A stretch of 13,091 nt of DNA from BS750m-G28 sp035527235 (lineage in GTDB: Archaea; Thermoproteota; Bathyarchaeia; TCS64): positions 1 to 13,091 of the forward strand of contig DATLAV010000206.1 in the NCBI GenBank assembly GCA_035527235.1, given 5' to 3'. Of this stretch, positions 12,671-13,091 are shown in pieces (the first letter of the stretch is position 1; each line of letters starts with the position of its first letter). The translations under genes were made by a program, and so were the position numbers. The notes under the pieces are model-generated. The model ran no database searches, was not told where the DNA came from, and saw nothing but the letters and a program-made list of their open reading frames with translations.

Positions 12671-13091
12671 TTGTCTGATGAATACTTTGTACGCTGGTTT
12701 CAGGAGGAGGATGTAGAGCCCTTCATAAACGGTCTAAACGTGGACCTGTGGGATGAGTACAACGAGGACGTGTTCAGATGGAAGTTCCGTGAGGACCCAT
12801 TCAACCTAGGATTCACGTCCATCGCCGTGGTAGAGCATGTCCCCTCGGGGAGGCCAGTGGCATTCAACTCGTTCCTGCCGCTGCAAGTGCGAAGGGGAAG
12901 TGAAGTCTTCCTGGTCGTTCAGGGCTGCGATGGCTTCGTCGACAGAGAGCACCGGAGGAGAGGGCTCTTCCAGAGGACCCTCCGGTTCCTGTCGGAGGAG
13001 ATCAAAGGGAAGGCCCCGGAGGCATTGATCGGCTTCAACCTAATGGAGGCGGCGGGAGCTGCCCACAAGGCAGGCTCGGAGCTTGCATACG
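12671..13091 (+). CDS. GNAT family N-acetyltransferase (3' end beyond window)
   Basis: The frame from a TTG at 12671 stays open to the window edge (140 codons present). The N-terminal region contains FRWKFREDPFN (35-45), similar to the W-K-F/Y...NPF element I recall from GNAT proteins of polysaccharide-related clusters. Strands follow (TSIAVVEHVPSGRPVAFNSF), then a good acetyl-CoA-binding motif, GFVDREHRRRGLFQRTLRFL (88-107), with RRRGLF as the RxxGxG/A-type loop. The C-terminal part of the fold is missing. The start is the only suitable in-frame initiation codon near the TATA-like box; the next is a GTG 22 codons on. It is the second acetyltransferase in a row, and substrate is unknown. Confidence 0.75.
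   Translation, partial: MSDEYFVRWFQEEDVEPFINGLNVDLWDEYNEDVFRWKFREDPFNLGFTSIAVVEHVPSGRPVAFNSFLPLQVRRGSEVFLVVQGCDGFVDREHRRRGLFQRTLRFLSEEIKGKAPEALIGFNLMEAAGAAHKAGSELAY

Overview
The window is a GC-rich, densely coded stretch that looks archaeal. Most lead genes have a TTTAAA- or TTAA-type box centred about 29-38 nt before the chosen start, which is the geometry of archaeal TATA boxes with very short leaders. GTG and TTG starts are frequent, and a T-run follows one stop codon. A thermoproteotal (for example bathyarchaeal) source is my guess, not something the sequence proves. I found no rRNA, tRNA, CRISPR array or insertion sequence.

Left block (1-5893, all minus strand). In transcription order: a 521-residue coiled-coil protein I do not recognise, a PurM-type ATP-dependent ligase, a Gfo/Idh/MocA sugar-type oxidoreductase and a DUF362 protein. 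The last three are separated by only 19-24 bp and are probably one transcript, ending near a perfect 8-bp inverted repeat. A separately promoted M28-type metallopeptidase with a PA-like insert then runs off the left edge.

Middle (5894-7215). First comes a decayed gene for a small exported protein, carrying two in-frame TAG stops and one frameshift. Then two plus-strand genes: a 92-residue amphipathic helical protein, and a membrane-anchored protein with an acidic EEP-rich linker and a C-terminal CxxC...CxxC zinc ribbon. The second converges on the next block with its stop codon overlapping the opposing stop.

Right block (7212-11869, minus strand). In transcription order: a glycoside hydrolase family 4 enzyme, a translationally coupled PIG-L/LmbE deacetylase, an amidohydrolase-2 family metal hydrolase, a CMD/AhpD-like thiol protein and an MFS transporter. 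Glycosidase, deacetylase and transporter together suggest handling of small glycosides or N-acetylated sugars. The Gfo/Idh oxidoreductase in the left block fits the same theme. This is inference from families and order.

Right edge (11970-13091, plus strand). Two adjacent GNAT-like acetyltransferases follow. The first lies in visibly more AT-rich DNA, and the second is cut by the window edge.

Nothing here is a clear new defence or mobile system. The least explained items are the 521-residue coiled-coil protein, the small helical / zinc-ribbon pair, and the PurM homologue placed among sugar-type oxidoreductase genes.
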